Source: an uncultured Lachnospiraceae bacterium (GTDB lineage Bacteria > Bacillota > Clostridia > Lachnospirales > Lachnospiraceae). From it: DNA of 6,080 nucleotides. The notes under the pieces were generated by a model. The model was not told the DNA's origin. It ran no database searches and was given only the letters and a program-made list of their open reading frames with translations. The stretch spans positions 1 to 6,080 of the forward strand of contig CAMWOK010000192.1 in NCBI GenBank assembly GCA_947175845.1, written 5' to 3'. Both the position numbers and the translations under genes were made by a program. This document shows, in pieces, positions 1 to 5,986 of this stretch (positions within the stretch are counted from its first letter, which is position 1; every line of letters begins with the position of its first letter).

Positions 1-339
1 AGGAAGGCAATGACAAATTATCTTGAGAAAGCGCGTAATGTGATGCTGTTTGACCTGCATTCGGAGATTTTGTTTGTGAACTGTTCCGGTCAGCCCATGA
101 GTAGACAAGGCTTCTGGAAGTTAATCAAATATTATGCAAAGAAAGCTGGTATCGTGGCGGACATTACACCGCATACGCTGCGCCATTCGTTTGCTGCGCA
201 TCTGGTGGAGAACGGTGCGGATTTGAGAAGTGTGCAGGAGATGCTTGGACATTCTGACATCTCGACCACACAGGTCTACACAACCCTGACGCACAACCGC
301 ATCCGGGAAGTGTACGCCAAGGCGCATCCAAGAGGATAA
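1..339 (+). CDS. xerD: Tyrosine recombinase XerD, C-terminal part (5' end cut by the window)
   Basis: This is the catalytic C-terminal third of a tyrosine site-specific recombinase. The frame is open to the first base of the window, so the gene starts upstream. About 112 residues are visible of a family that is usually near 300. Numbering from the Met at position 10, the second-half catalytic motifs are intact: HTLRH (His55, Arg58), LGH (His81) and the nucleophile Tyr90 in TTQVY. The first catalytic Arg and the Lys lie outside the window. The SRQGFWK segment, GADLRSVQEMLGHSDISTTQ and the ending HPRG are typical of XerD rather than of phage integrases. XerD works with XerC at dif to resolve chromosome dimers. 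I infer a chromosomal housekeeping recombinase, because no attachment site or mobile-element genes are visible. XerC or another Xer paralogue remains possible without the N-terminus. Confidence 0.9.
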   Translation, partial: RKAMTNYLEKARNVMLFDLHSEILFVNCSGQPMSRQGFWKLIKYYAKKAGIVADITPHTLRHSFAAHLVENGADLRSVQEMLGHSDISTTQVYTTLTHNRIREVYAKAHPRG

Positions 340-352
340 AATTGCAAGAAAG

Positions 353-398
353 AAGTCCACTTTTTCCATAGGTATTTGGAAGAAAGTGGACTTTTTTT
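353..398 (+). terminator. Intrinsic terminator after xerD, probably bidirectional
   Basis: An 11-bp perfect stem pairs AAGTCCACTTT (353-363) with AAAGTGGACTT (383-393). It runs into a T tract (392-398) on the plus strand, 14 bases after the xerD stop codon. On the minus strand the stem is followed by the U-rich stretch TTCTTTCTT, so the same hairpin can also end the DAHP synthase transcript arriving from the right. The position between two convergent genes fits a shared terminator. Confidence 0.88.
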
Positions 399-410
399 GC
401 GCTTGCTCGA

Positions 411-1439
411 TCAGATAAAATCCGCAATTCTGTAGATCAGATCTTCGGTGTCCTTCCATCCAAGGCAGGGATCGGTGATGGACTTTCCGTAGATATGCTC
501 TCCGATCTTCTGGCAGCCCTCCTTGATGTAGCTCTCCACCATGACGCCCTTGACGAGATTTGCCAGGTCGCTGTTGGTGCGGCGGGAGTGCATGATCTCG
601 TGGACGATGCGAATCTGCTCCTTGAACTGCTTGTTGGAGTTGCTGTGGTTTGCATCCACGATACATGCCGGGTTGACGAGATCGCGCTCGTTGTATTTCT
701 CGAGCAGCAGGATGAGGTCCTCATAGTGGTAGTTGGGAATGCTGTTGCCGTGCTTGTTGACTGCGCCGCGCAGGATGGTGTGCGCGAGCGGGTTGCCGGT
801 CGTGTTGACCTCCCAGCCGCGGTAGATAAACGGGTGCGGGTGCTGTGCCGCGTACACGGAGTTGAGCATGACGCTCAGGTCGCCGCTCGTCGGATTTTTC
901 ATTCCCGCGGGTACGTCGAAGCCGCTGACGACAAGGCGGTGCTGCTGGTCCTCCACGGAGCGTGCGCCGATTGCCACATACGAGAGAATGTCGGACACGT
1001 AACCCCAGTTTTCCGGGTAGAGCATCTCGTCCGCCGCGGTGAGCGCCGATTCGTTCATGACGCGCAGCTGCATTTTGCGCATGGCGATGATGCCTTTCAA
1101 AAAGTCTGTTCCCTTCTCCGGGTCGGGCTGATGCACGATTCCCTTGTAGCCGTCGCCCGTGGTCCGCGGCTTGTTGGTGTAGACACGCGGGATGAGAATC
1201 AGCTTATCGTTGACCTTCTCGTTGATTTTGGCAAGCCGCGCGACATACTCGCACACGGCGTCTTCGTTGTCGGCGGAGCAGGGGCCGATAATCACCAGAA
1301 AGCGGTCCGATTTGCCGGTGAACACATCGCGGATGTCTGCATCCCGTTTTTTCTTCAACTCCTGCATGGCTTCGGGAACCGGGTACTCCTCCCGAATCTG
1401 GTCAGGGGTCGGCAGTTTTTTTATAAATTCAAAGCTCAT
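411..1439 (-). CDS. aroF: 3-deoxy-7-phosphoheptulonate (DAHP) synthase, class I (AroF/G/H type)
   Basis: This enzyme condenses phosphoenolpyruvate with erythrose 4-phosphate to DAHP, the first committed step of the shikimate pathway to Phe, Tyr, Trp and chorismate products. It is cytosolic and metal-dependent. The protein is 342 residues, close to the roughly 350 of E. coli AroG. Motifs in order are IGPCS (Cys54), NKPRTT (89-94), GAR followed by EDQQHR (158-168), MKNPTSG (Lys181), ILRGAVN (Arg224), DANHSNSNKQ (His265), GVMVES (Glu302) and SITDPCLGW (Asp323). By alignment to AroG from memory, Cys54, His265, Glu302 and Asp323 are the metal ligands, and Arg92, Arg160, Lys181 and Arg224 contact substrate. 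The start follows AGAAGGAG with an 8-base spacer. Which aromatic amino acid inhibits it cannot be read from sequence, so the choice among F, G and H is conventional. It lies 54 bp downstream of a same-strand flippase, but a promoter inside that gene may drive it separately. Confidence 0.95.
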   Translation of the reverse strand: MSFEFIKKLPTPDQIREEYPVPEAMQELKKKRDADIRDVFTGKSDRFLVIIGPCSADNEDAVCEYVARLAKINEKVNDKLILIPRVYTNKPRTTGDGYKGIVHQPDPEKGTDFLKGIIAMRKMQLRVMNESALTAADEMLYPENWGYVSDILSYVAIGARSVEDQQHRLVVSGFDVPAGMKNPTSGDLSVMLNSVYAAQHPHPFIYRGWEVNTTGNPLAHTILRGAVNKHGNSIPNYHYEDLILLLEKYNERDLVNPACIVDANHSNSNKQFKEQIRIVHEIMHSRRTNSDLANLVKGVMVESYIKEGCQKIGEHIYGKSITDPCLGWKDTEDLIYRIADFI

Positions 1440-1448
1440 TTGTTATGC

Positions 1449-1456
1449 TCCTTCTG
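1449..1456 (-). promoter_or_regulatory. Ribosome binding site of the DAHP synthase gene
   Basis: AGAAGGAG on the minus strand ends 8 bases before the ATG at 1439. It supports this start and rules out a longer product, since the sequence directly upstream is a hairpin and T tract. Confidence 0.8.
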
Positions 1457-1457
1457 T

Positions 1458-1494
1458 AAAAAACTTTGCGGTCAGGCCATGAAAATCCGGCCGC
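1458..1494 (-). terminator. Hairpin plus T6 between the flippase and DAHP synthase genes (terminator or attenuator)
   Basis: On the minus strand, GCGGCCGG pairs with the 3' arm ending GACCGC (hairpin 1468-1494), with one mismatch and one G-T pair. After the four bases AAAG it is followed by T6 (1458-1463). The stem base overlaps the flippase stop codon. It can serve as a moderate terminator for the flippase gene. It also lies downstream of the promoter proposed at 1503-1531, which would make it part of the DAHP synthase leader. The gap between stem and T tract makes it weaker than a classical terminator. Confidence 0.5.
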
Positions 1495-2864
1495 TAATTT
1501 TTATCATATAACAGATAGCGCCTTAAAGCAAGAATTATTAGAAAATCAAAAAATATCTGGCTGACCAGTGTTCCATAGATATACCCGGAAAAACCGATGG
1601 ACGGAACCACAAAAAAGATGAACGAAAGCCGCAAAAGGATGCTGGACACATTGAACAGAAACGTGATGCCGGTCTTGCCGAGTCCGTGGAGGATACTGCA
1701 CAGCGTGCCGGACAGATACAAAAACGGGCACACAAAGGAGAGCGCGCGTATCTGGCTGGCTGCGATGTCGCTGTCAAACAGCATCTTTCCAAGAAAATCC
1801 GCAAAGGTAAAGAAAAAAAGAAAGCAGCAGACGCCGAGCACAAAGCAGAACAGGATTGTCAGGCAGATGGTTTTTTGAATCCTCTTTGTGTTGCCCTGCG
1901 CCTGCGCCTCCGACACGGACGGCAGCAAAAGGGAGGCGGCGGAGCCGGTAAATGCGCTCGGAAACATGATAAGCGGGACGGCCATCCCGGAGAAGACGCC
2001 GTATATGGACAGGGCTTCGGAGGAGGTGAGTCCGCTTATGACCAGTTTTTTAGGCAGCTGGAAAGTCTCTATGGTGGAGATGAAGCTGATGCAGATGCGG
2101 TTGAGGCTGATGGGCACCGCCAGTGCCAGAATGGCTTTTGCCTTGCTAAAAGAGAGTGACCTGCAAACGGAGCATTCCACCTGCTGCGGCCGCAGCGCGA
2201 GCATGAAGCAGGAAAAAACAGCGGAGGAAAACTCGCCCGCAAGCAGTCCTACGCATATATAGGATAACGAGATGTTCAGGCCGGACTGCAAAGAAAGCTT
2301 GTAGAGTACATAGACTGTGAGCACGCGGCAGGCCTGTTCAAGAATCATGGAGCAGGCGGGGATGGACGCCTTTTTCTGCCCGTAAAAAAACCCGTTGATG
2401 CAGGAGTGAAGCGTGGCGAGCGGGAAGGACAGCGCGCTGATGCGAAGCAGCGGTATGCAGCGCCGCTCGCCGATCAGCCGGATGGCGATAAATGGCGCCT
2501 GGTTGAAGATGACGTAGGCCATAGCGCCTGAGAGAAAGGCGGAGATGGCAATTCCGGTAAAGAGAAAGCCATAGGCCTCGGATGCTTTTTCTTTTCTGGA
2601 GGCGGCCACGAAGCGCGTGACTGCATTCTGGATGCCGGCAGCGCACACTGCGTGCACGAGCATCATGACAGGCCCTATGAGACCGAAGACGCCAAGACTC
2701 TCCTCGTCAAAAACCCGCGAGAGAAATATGCGGTAAAAAAACCCGATAAATTTTGTGACAATCCCGGCGGCAGTGAGAAAAAAGGTACCCGTGATGACGG
2801 GGTTTTTCAGGTATTTTGGGCTGAGATATGTACGAAGCTGTTTTGCAGATAGATTGGAATACAT
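1494..2864 (-). CDS. SpoVB/MurJ-like flippase of the MOP (MATE-related) superfamily
   Basis: This is a polytopic inner-membrane protein of 456 residues, probably moving a lipid-linked sugar or similar amphiphile across the membrane. I count about 12 hydrophobic segments, at roughly 24-48, 56-80, 98-122, 139-160, 170-192, 197-224, 243-268, 285-312, 331-356, 372-394, 399-420 and 422-446. The opening pattern (FFLTAAGIVTKFIGFFYRIF, then GVFGLIGP) and the later GLGKTGITFLFNV segment resemble the SpoVB/polysaccharide-flippase group. SpoVB and MurJ usually have 14 segments and over 500 residues, so this member seems to lack the last pair. The start at 2864 follows GGAG with a 7-base spacer. A longer open frame runs to 3167, but it crosses the divergent promoter region, overlaps the neighbouring gene and is Pro/Arg-rich rather than membrane-like. 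No sugar-transferase genes lie nearby, so the substrate is unknown. Confidence 0.85.
   Translation of the reverse strand: MYSNLSAKQLRTYLSPKYLKNPVITGTFFLTAAGIVTKFIGFFYRIFLSRVFDEESLGVFGLIGPVMMLVHAVCAAGIQNAVTRFVAASRKEKASEAYGFLFTGIAISAFLSGAMAYVIFNQAPFIAIRLIGERRCIPLLRISALSFPLATLHSCINGFFYGQKKASIPACSMILEQACRVLTVYVLYKLSLQSGLNISLSYICVGLLAGEFSSAVFSCFMLALRPQQVECSVCRSLSFSKAKAILALAVPISLNRICISFISTIETFQLPKKLVISGLTSSEALSIYGVFSGMAVPLIMFPSAFTGSAASLLLPSVSEAQAQGNTKRIQKTICLTILFCFVLGVCCFLFFFTFADFLGKMLFDSDIAASQIRALSFVCPFLYLSGTLCSILHGLGKTGITFLFNVSSILLRLSFIFFVVPSIGFSGYIYGTLVSQIFFDFLIILALRRYLLYDKN
1503..1531 (-). promoter_or_regulatory. Putative sigma-A promoter for the DAHP synthase gene
   Basis: On the minus strand, TTGCTT (1526-1531) and TATGAT (1503-1508) are separated by exactly 17 bases. 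The -10 matches consensus at five of six positions and the -35 at three. Transcription would begin near 1496, giving a leader of about 57 nt that contains the hairpin, the T6 tract and the ribosome binding site. The promoter lies inside the last codons of the flippase gene. Confidence 0.5.
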
Positions 2865-2871
2865 AGCGTGG

Positions 2872-2875
2872 CTCC
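2872..2875 (-). promoter_or_regulatory. Ribosome binding site that fixes the flippase start
   Basis: GGAG on the minus strand lies 7 bases before the ATG at 2864. This supports a 456-residue protein over the 557-residue open frame. Confidence 0.6.
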
Positions 2876-2888
2876 GGCTGAATTGCTT

Positions 2889-2916
2889 TCTATAATGTAT
2901 TGGGATTGCGCGGCAA
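2889..2916 (-). promoter_or_regulatory. Possible promoter of the flippase gene
   Basis: On the minus strand, TTGCCG (2911-2916) and TATAGA (2889-2894) are separated by 16 bases, each matching four of six consensus positions. Transcription would start about 18 bases upstream of the ATG, giving a short leader that includes the GGAG site. The match is moderate. Confidence 0.33.
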
Positions 2917-2971
2917 ATATGTCTGCGAATTTGCGGGACAGGCTCCGGCGGAGGTGATTTACAAAATTTTA

Positions 2972-3000
2972 TGGAAATCGGCGTTTTAATATGGTAAGAT
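2972..3000 (+). promoter_or_regulatory. Putative extended -10 promoter for the TPR gene and mnmA
   Basis: TGGAAA (2972-2977), a 17-base spacer and TAAGAT (2995-3000) form a sigma-A-like promoter. TGG immediately before the -10 supplies the extended TGn element. Transcription would begin near 3007, about 40 bases before the TPR ATG. mnmA, 81 bp after the TPR gene with no clear terminator between, may be on the same transcript. Confidence 0.45.
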
Positions 3001-3032
3001 GACAGTGTGAAACATTGTGGAAAGCAGGAAAG

Positions 3033-3040
3033 AAAGGGGA
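3033..3040 (+). promoter_or_regulatory. Ribosome binding site that fixes the TPR gene start
   Basis: AAAGGGGA sits 7 bases before the ATG at 3047. A GTG at 3017 in the same frame would add ten residues but has no purine-rich site at a usable distance, so 3047 is preferred. Confidence 0.7.
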
Positions 3041-3046
3041 ATTGAC

Positions 3047-3889
3047 ATGGCAGAAAAATCAGGGAAACAGCAGGGCAGTGACGCCGGGGAACCGGTTTTT
3101 TATGAGGAGTCCGGCGGGGTGACAAAGGCGCAGGCGATCGAGATGATTCAGGGACTTCATTTCTCACCCGATCAGTCGCCCATGGGGGTAGCAGGTGGCA
3201 GCAATGGTTATGGGATCATCTCATATCCGGGCTTTGTGCTGATGTTCTGTAACCAGGACAGCGAGCATCTCATGCAGATTCCAAAGCGGGAATTTATGCC
3301 GCTTACGGGAATTTTGCAGGATGTCGTATACTATGCAGACCAGGGGGACTATGAGTCTGCTGCGGCGTGCGTGATAGAGGGGCTAAGCCGCAATGAGGGC
3401 GCTGACATAAACTGGGGACTCTACTGCACGGCGGGAGAGGTGTTCTGGCGGCTTAGGGAAATGGAACTTGCGGGCAACCTGTTTCTTCAGGCGTATCAGT
3501 GCAGCGACTGTGACCAGAAAGCCCATGTGCTCTGTCAGGCGGCAGCTACGTTCTGTATCCGGCAGGATCCCAATACAGGGTTTGCCCTGTACCACAAGGC
3601 GCTGGAAGAGGAGCCGGAAAGCCTGGAGGCGCGCCATGACCTAGGCGGTTTTCACTGGGACATGGGAGAGCTGGACAAGGCGGCAGAGTACTATTTTTCC
3701 GTGCTGAAAAAAGATCCAGCTTACCATGCCAGCTACGAGGAGCTGTCAAACCTGTTTGCCCAGCTGGGAGACACGGTCTGGCCGAAGCCGTTCATGGACT
3801 GTTTTACGCAAAGCCGCTCCATGCCGGCAAAGGACTTGGCGGCTGCTGAGGCGGACATGCAGAAGCTGTTGGCGCGCGCGTCGGGCTGA
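3047..3889 (+). CDS. Tetratricopeptide-repeat protein of unknown function, cysteine-rich
   Basis: This is a soluble protein of 280 residues with no signal peptide or membrane segment. The first 25 or so residues are polar and probably disordered. Residues 26-90 form a small region with a Gly-rich stretch (GVAGGSNGYGIISYPG, 47-62) that I do not recognise. Residues 91-245 look alpha-helical. The clearest TPR unit is about 193-226 (LGGFHWDMGELDKAAEYYFSVLKKDP), the preceding one is about 159-192 (FALYHKALEEEPE), and weaker ones lie at about 91-158. There are eight cysteines (68, 108, 127, 152, 155, 163, 170, 252), including a CxxC at 152-155. TPR domains are protein-protein scaffolds, so no reaction can be assigned. 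It is divergent from the flippase gene and upstream of mnmA in the same direction. A link to tRNA thiolation or envelope work is only a guess from position. Confidence 0.82.
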   Translation: MAEKSGKQQGSDAGEPVFYEESGGVTKAQAIEMIQGLHFSPDQSPMGVAGGSNGYGIISYPGFVLMFCNQDSEHLMQIPKREFMPLTGILQDVVYYADQGDYESAAACVIEGLSRNEGADINWGLYCTAGEVFWRLREMELAGNLFLQAYQCSDCDQKAHVLCQAAATFCIRQDPNTGFALYHKALEEEPESLEARHDLGGFHWDMGELDKAAEYYFSVLKKDPAYHASYEELSNLFAQLGDTVWPKPFMDCFTQSRSMPAKDLAAAEADMQKLLARASG

Positions 3890-3970
3890 CGGTTTGGACA
3901 GAGAACCGGTATGGAAAATTTGCATGGAAAAGGAAGATGATCGCATCGCTGTAGCGGGAAAGGCAGACTT

Positions 3971-5050
3971 ATGAGAAAAAAGGTAGTGGTAGGCATGTCG
4001 GGCGGCGTGGACTCGTCGGTGGCGGCGCATCTGTTAAAGGAACAGGGCTATGACGTCATCGGCGTCACAATGCAAATCTGGCAGGAGGAGGATCCGTGTG
4101 CGCTCGAGGAGAATGGCGGTTGCTGCGGCCTGAGTGCCGTGGAGGATGCAAGGCGCGTGGCAGAGCATCTTGGGATACCTTACTATGTGCTGAATTTCAA
4201 GCGGGAGTTTCGCAGCTGCGTGATCGATCCGTTTGTGGAGGACTATCTGAGCGGCAGGACGCCCAACCCCTGCATTCTCTGCAACAGGCATGTGAAGTGG
4301 GAGGCGCTTCTGCGGCGGAGCATGGAGCTTGGCGCTGACTACATTGCGACGGGGCACTACGCGCGCATCACACAGCTCGAAAACGGCAGGTACGCGGTGC
4401 GCAGCTCCGTCACGGCGGCAAAGGATCAGACCTACGCGCTCTACAGCCTCACACAGGATCAGCTCGCGCACACGCTGATGCCGGTGGGCGACTATGAGAA
4501 AGAGGAAATCCGGGCGCTCGCGCAGAGGCTGGGCCTGCCGGTGGCGGCAAAGCCCGACAGCCAGGATATCTGCTTTGTGCCGGACAACGATTATGCGGCG
4601 GTGGTCGCGCGGGAGGCAAAAGACAGAGTGCCGCCTCCCGGAAATTTTGTGCGCGCATCCGGCGAGATCATAGGGCAGCACAGGGGGATTATCCACTATA
4701 CCGTCGGGCAGCGCAAGGGGCTGAATCTCGCGGTGGGGCACCCTGTGTTTGTGACAGAGATTCGGCCCGGGACCAACGAGGTGGTTATCGGGGAAGCGCA
4801 GGAGGTCTTTGCGGATTCGCTGGTGTGCGGCGATCTGAACTTTATGGCTGTCGCAGATATCGAAGAACCGATTGCGGTGCGGGCCAAGATCCGCTATTCC
4901 CATGCGGGGGAGGCGTGTGTGATCGAGAAGCTTTCGGACGGGAATGTGAAGTGCAGCTTCAAAAAGCCTGTCCGGGCTGTGACACCCGGGCAGGCTGTCG
5001 TGTTTTACGTGGACGACTACATCCTTGGCGGCGGGACAATCCTGCGCTGA
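3971..5050 (+). CDS. mnmA: tRNA-specific 2-thiouridylase MnmA
   Basis: MnmA adenylates C2 of the wobble uridine U34 in tRNAs for Lys, Glu and Gln and inserts sulfur to give s2U34, which supports accurate decoding. The protein has 359 residues, the usual family length. An N-terminal PP-loop ATP-binding motif SGGVDSS occupies 10-16. TPNPCILCN (98-105) carries the catalytic Cys101, and DSQDICFV (196-203) carries the second catalytic Cys201. GHYAR (128-132) and HYTVGQRKGL (242-251) are further signatures. The C-terminal beta-barrel domain ends with FYVDDYILGGGTILR. Cys51 and Cys52 in the GGCCGLS segment also occur in many homologues. The start follows AAAGG with a 7-base spacer. The sulfur donor, normally an IscS/NifS-type cysteine desulfurase, is not in this window. 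mnmA is preceded by the TPR gene and converges with the PHP gene 30 bp after its stop. Confidence 0.97.
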   Translation: MRKKVVVGMSGGVDSSVAAHLLKEQGYDVIGVTMQIWQEEDPCALEENGGCCGLSAVEDARRVAEHLGIPYYVLNFKREFRSCVIDPFVEDYLSGRTPNPCILCNRHVKWEALLRRSMELGADYIATGHYARITQLENGRYAVRSSVTAAKDQTYALYSLTQDQLAHTLMPVGDYEKEEIRALAQRLGLPVAAKPDSQDICFVPDNDYAAVVAREAKDRVPPPGNFVRASGEIIGQHRGIIHYTVGQRKGLNLAVGHPVFVTEIRPGTNEVVIGEAQEVFADSLVCGDLNFMAVADIEEPIAVRAKIRYSHAGEACVIEKLSDGNVKCSFKKPVRAVTPGQAVVFYVDDYILGGGTILR

Positions 5051-5053
5051 GAA

Positions 5054-5072
5054 CTTGTCTTTGCCGGACAAG
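5054..5072. terminator. Small hairpin between the convergent mnmA and PHP genes
   Basis: CTTGTC (5054-5059) and GACAAG (5067-5072) form a perfect 6-bp stem with a 7-base loop, inside the 30-bp gap between two convergent stop codons. There is no T tract on either strand, so it is at best a weak pause or processing site and not a classical intrinsic terminator. Confidence 0.3.
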
Positions 5073-5080
5073 AACGCGGC

Positions 5081-5896
5081 CTACAGCCTGAAATATTCGG
5101 GCATGCGGTTCTGGAACACACAGTAGTACCGGAATCCGCATGCTTTTAAAATGTCGCACGCCCTGTCGAAGTTGGAGCCGATATCAGCCGGCGTGTGGGC
5201 GTCGGAGCCGACCGTGATGATTTCGCCGCCGAGTTCTTTATAGCGCCGCAGGATATCCGTGCAGGGATTGGGCTGGCCAAGACCGGTGCGCAGGCCGTTT
5301 GTGTTGATCTCGATCCCCTTTTCATTCTCGATCAGGTGCGACAGGATCCTGTCAAACACATCCGCGTGCCTTGCGTAGGTGAACCGCTCGTTTTTGGTCG
5401 GGCCGTAGCGGACCACATAGTCAAGATGGCCGTACACATCAAAATAAGGCAGCGATTTCACGCACTCCAGGATCGACTCGAAATATTCGCGGTGCGCCTC
5501 CTCCTCGCTGCGCCCCTCGTAAAAAGCAGGATAGTACGGGTCTTTGCGGTTGCAGATGTGGGAGGAACCTATGATAAAATCAAAATTGTAGGACTTGGAG
5601 TACACTGCCAGCTGGCGCTTGATATGCGGCTGCAGTCCCAGCTCGACGCCAAAGCTTACGGAGATTTGGTCCTTGTACTTCTCGCGGAGCTTTAAAAGCT
5701 CATAGAGATAGGAGTCTGTGTTGAGCTCAAAGACTGCCTCGCTGCCCGGCGGGTAGACGAACTCGGGGTCATAGTGCTCCGTGATACAGATGTGGGTCAG
5801 TCCGAGGGCGGCCGCCCTTTGAATCATCTCCTCCATGGGGGCCTCGCTGTCCCCGGAAAAGCTTGTGTGCATATGGTAATCTGCCCTGATAGCCAT
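5081..5896 (-). CDS. PHP-domain phosphoesterase, histidinol-phosphatase HisJ/HisK family
   Basis: This is a cytosolic metal-dependent phosphoesterase of 271 residues with a PHP-type TIM-like barrel. The metal-binding set is visible in order: HMH (His8, His10), TEH (Glu40, His41), VELG (Glu85), SSH (His113), GHLD (His157) and SDAH (Asp232, His234). The family includes the histidinol-phosphatases of Firmicutes, which make L-histidinol in histidine synthesis, and length and motif order fit that group. No other his gene is nearby, and many clostridial paralogues have untested substrates, so the histidine role is probable rather than shown. The start at 5896 follows AAGGAGGAT with ideal spacing. 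An in-frame ATG at 5944 would add 16 residues but lacks a ribosome binding site, lies in a hairpin and would place extra sequence before the usual family start. Confidence 0.9.
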   Translation of the reverse strand: MAIRADYHMHTSFSGDSEAPMEEMIQRAAALGLTHICITEHYDPEFVYPPGSEAVFELNTDSYLYELLKLREKYKDQISVSFGVELGLQPHIKRQLAVYSKSYNFDFIIGSSHICNRKDPYYPAFYEGRSEEEAHREYFESILECVKSLPYFDVYGHLDYVVRYGPTKNERFTYARHADVFDRILSHLIENEKGIEINTNGLRTGLGQPNPCTDILRRYKELGGEIITVGSDAHTPADIGSNFDRACDILKACGFRYYCVFQNRMPEYFRL

Positions 5897-5902
5897 GTGA
5901 AA

Positions 5903-5911
5903 ATCCTCCTT
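5903..5911 (-). promoter_or_regulatory. Ribosome binding site that fixes the PHP gene start
   Basis: AAGGAGGAT on the minus strand, with GGAGG 8 bases before the ATG at 5896, is a near-perfect Shine-Dalgarno sequence. It decides against the upstream in-frame ATG at 5944. Confidence 0.85.
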
Positions 5912-5932
5912 AACAATGTGATAGTCTTTAGG

Positions 5933-5966
5933 AATCCTCCGCATCTGCCGGCGCGGCGGATTTTTT
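5933..5966 (+). terminator. Plus-strand intrinsic terminator upstream of the PHP gene
   Basis: AATCCTCCGC (5933-5942) pairs with GCGGCGGATT (5953-5962), giving ten positions with a single mismatch and a 10-base loop. T6 (5961-5966) follows on the plus strand. No plus-strand gene lies immediately upstream. It would therefore end transcripts running antisense through the PHP gene, for example read-through from mnmA. On the minus strand the same sequence is a hairpin in the PHP leader without a T tract. Confidence 0.6.
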
Positions 5967-5971
5967 GTTCT

Positions 5972-5980
5972 ATTTTAGCA
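5972..5980 (-). promoter_or_regulatory. Extended -10 promoter of the PHP gene
   Basis: On the minus strand, TGC followed by TAAAAT (5972-5977) gives an extended -10 element with five of six consensus matches. No good -35 lies at 17 bases (5995-6000), which is common with extended -10 promoters. Transcription would start near 5965, giving a leader of about 70 nt that includes the hairpin and the ribosome binding site. Confidence 0.45.
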
Positions 5981-5986
5981 CAAATC

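Noticed and set aside
1..402. Recombinase as a sign of an integrated mobile element
   Set aside because: The sequence has XerD hallmarks, including the HPRG ending, and is followed by a terminator and housekeeping genes, with no att-like repeats, tRNA or phage genes in view.
495..1511. Long plus-strand open frame (338 codons) opposite the DAHP synthase gene
   Set aside because: It is a mirror of the real gene in GC-biased codons: Val/Asp/His-rich, with no recognisable motif and no ribosome binding site. The minus-strand frame holds every DAHP synthase motif.
2870..2949. Direct repeat GGCTCCGGC at 2870-2878 and 2941-2949 as paired operator sites
   Set aside because: Nine GC-rich bases repeated twice, with no symmetry and one copy covering the flippase ribosome binding site. 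Chance is the simpler reading.
2865..3167. N-terminal extension of the flippase by 101 residues
   Set aside because: It is Pro/Arg/Ser-rich, covers the divergent promoter region, overlaps the start of the TPR gene, and has no ribosome binding site. The ATG at 2864 has GGAG at good spacing.
3890..3908. Hairpin CGGTT/AACCG just after the TPR stop as a terminator
   Set aside because: It is only a 5-bp stem with no T tract on the plus strand, so I treat the TPR gene and mnmA as possibly co-transcribed.
3924..3974. A 16-codon frame whose TGA overlaps the mnmA ATG, suggesting translational coupling
   Set aside because: The ATG at 3924 has no ribosome binding site, and mnmA has its own AAAGG site. 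The overlap is probably chance.
4034..5071. Long minus-strand open frame (345 codons) opposite mnmA
   Set aside because: It is His/Arg/Pro-rich with no domain pattern. The plus strand carries the complete MnmA motif set.
5195..5695. Plus-strand open frame of 166 codons opposite the PHP gene
   Set aside because: It is a shadow of the PHP coding frame, with no ribosome binding site and no family signature.
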